From Membranipora membranacea (taxonomy: Eukaryota; Bryozoa; Gymnolaemata; Cheilostomatida; Membraniporidae): a stretch of 64,000 bases of DNA. Location of the stretch: contig OU612075.1 in assembly GCA_914767715.1 (NCBI GenBank), positions 8,308,001 to 8,372,000 on the forward strand, read 5' to 3'. The notes below the pieces were generated by a model that had not been told where the DNA came from, searched no databases, and worked only from the letters and a program-made list of their open reading frames with translations. Both the position numbers and the translations under genes were made by a program. The stretch's first letter is position 1. Each line of letters begins with the position of its first letter. Shown piece by piece: positions 63,896 to 64,000 of this stretch.

Positions 63896-64000
63896 CTGAA
63901 CTTCTGCACAAGTTTTCCCTGGTTTAATTATGAATACTGTTGCATCCTCCCTCTTGCATAATTTTTTAGTCCATTATGATCAAATCAAGCATGTTGACCT

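Noticed and set aside
1-64000. CRISPR array, operon or prokaryotic system
   Set aside because: Spliced genes, TATA promoters and polyadenylation signals show animal DNA; the tandem repeats have no spacer structure.

Overview
The window is metazoan nuclear DNA: AT-rich, with long introns bounded by GT-AG signals, TATA-box promoters and many miniature inverted-repeat transposons (MITEs). Nothing fixes the species. The gene content, the spliced secreted peptides and the frequent 'taggccta' words suit a marine invertebrate (echinoderm, hemichordate or lophotrochozoan), but that is a guess. Most single-frame open stretches are fragments of exons or chance, so genes were rebuilt exon by exon with splice phase as the control.

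Layout. 1-8050: gene-free, with a decayed non-LTR retroelement remnant, short direct repeats, an hAT-like MITE and a 1.15 kb palindromic element flanked by TTAA. 8051-22711 (minus strand): a 17-exon gene for a 1344-residue, mostly disordered protein with a PDZ domain at its extreme C-terminus; it is probably the invertebrate counterpart of vertebrate KIAA1614. 22712-25623: 2.9 kb between two divergent genes. 25624-50583 (plus strand): an 18-exon XPR1 gene, the SPX-EXS phosphate exporter, of 759 residues; all exon phases close. 50584-51870: its likely 3' UTR. 51870-63900: two tandem copies of a unit carrying a small three-exon gene for a secreted cysteine-rich peptide (genes A and B). The second copy is invaded by about 4 kb of mobile DNA.

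How it fits together. XPR1 and KIAA1614 are also neighbours on human chromosome 1q25, so the pair looks like old conserved linkage. The least described part is the peptide pair at the right end. The two share promoter, signal peptide and a CGPG / C / CCC / C / CC scaffold. Copy B has gained exactly two cysteines. XPR1 also has points of interest: two small symmetrical exons that look duplicated add a five-cysteine, two-glycosylation-site loop, and a 36-bp minisatellite triplicates one of its splice donors. Several transposons sit within a few bases of 5' splice sites, and one MULE-like element carries a captured Copia integrase fragment.
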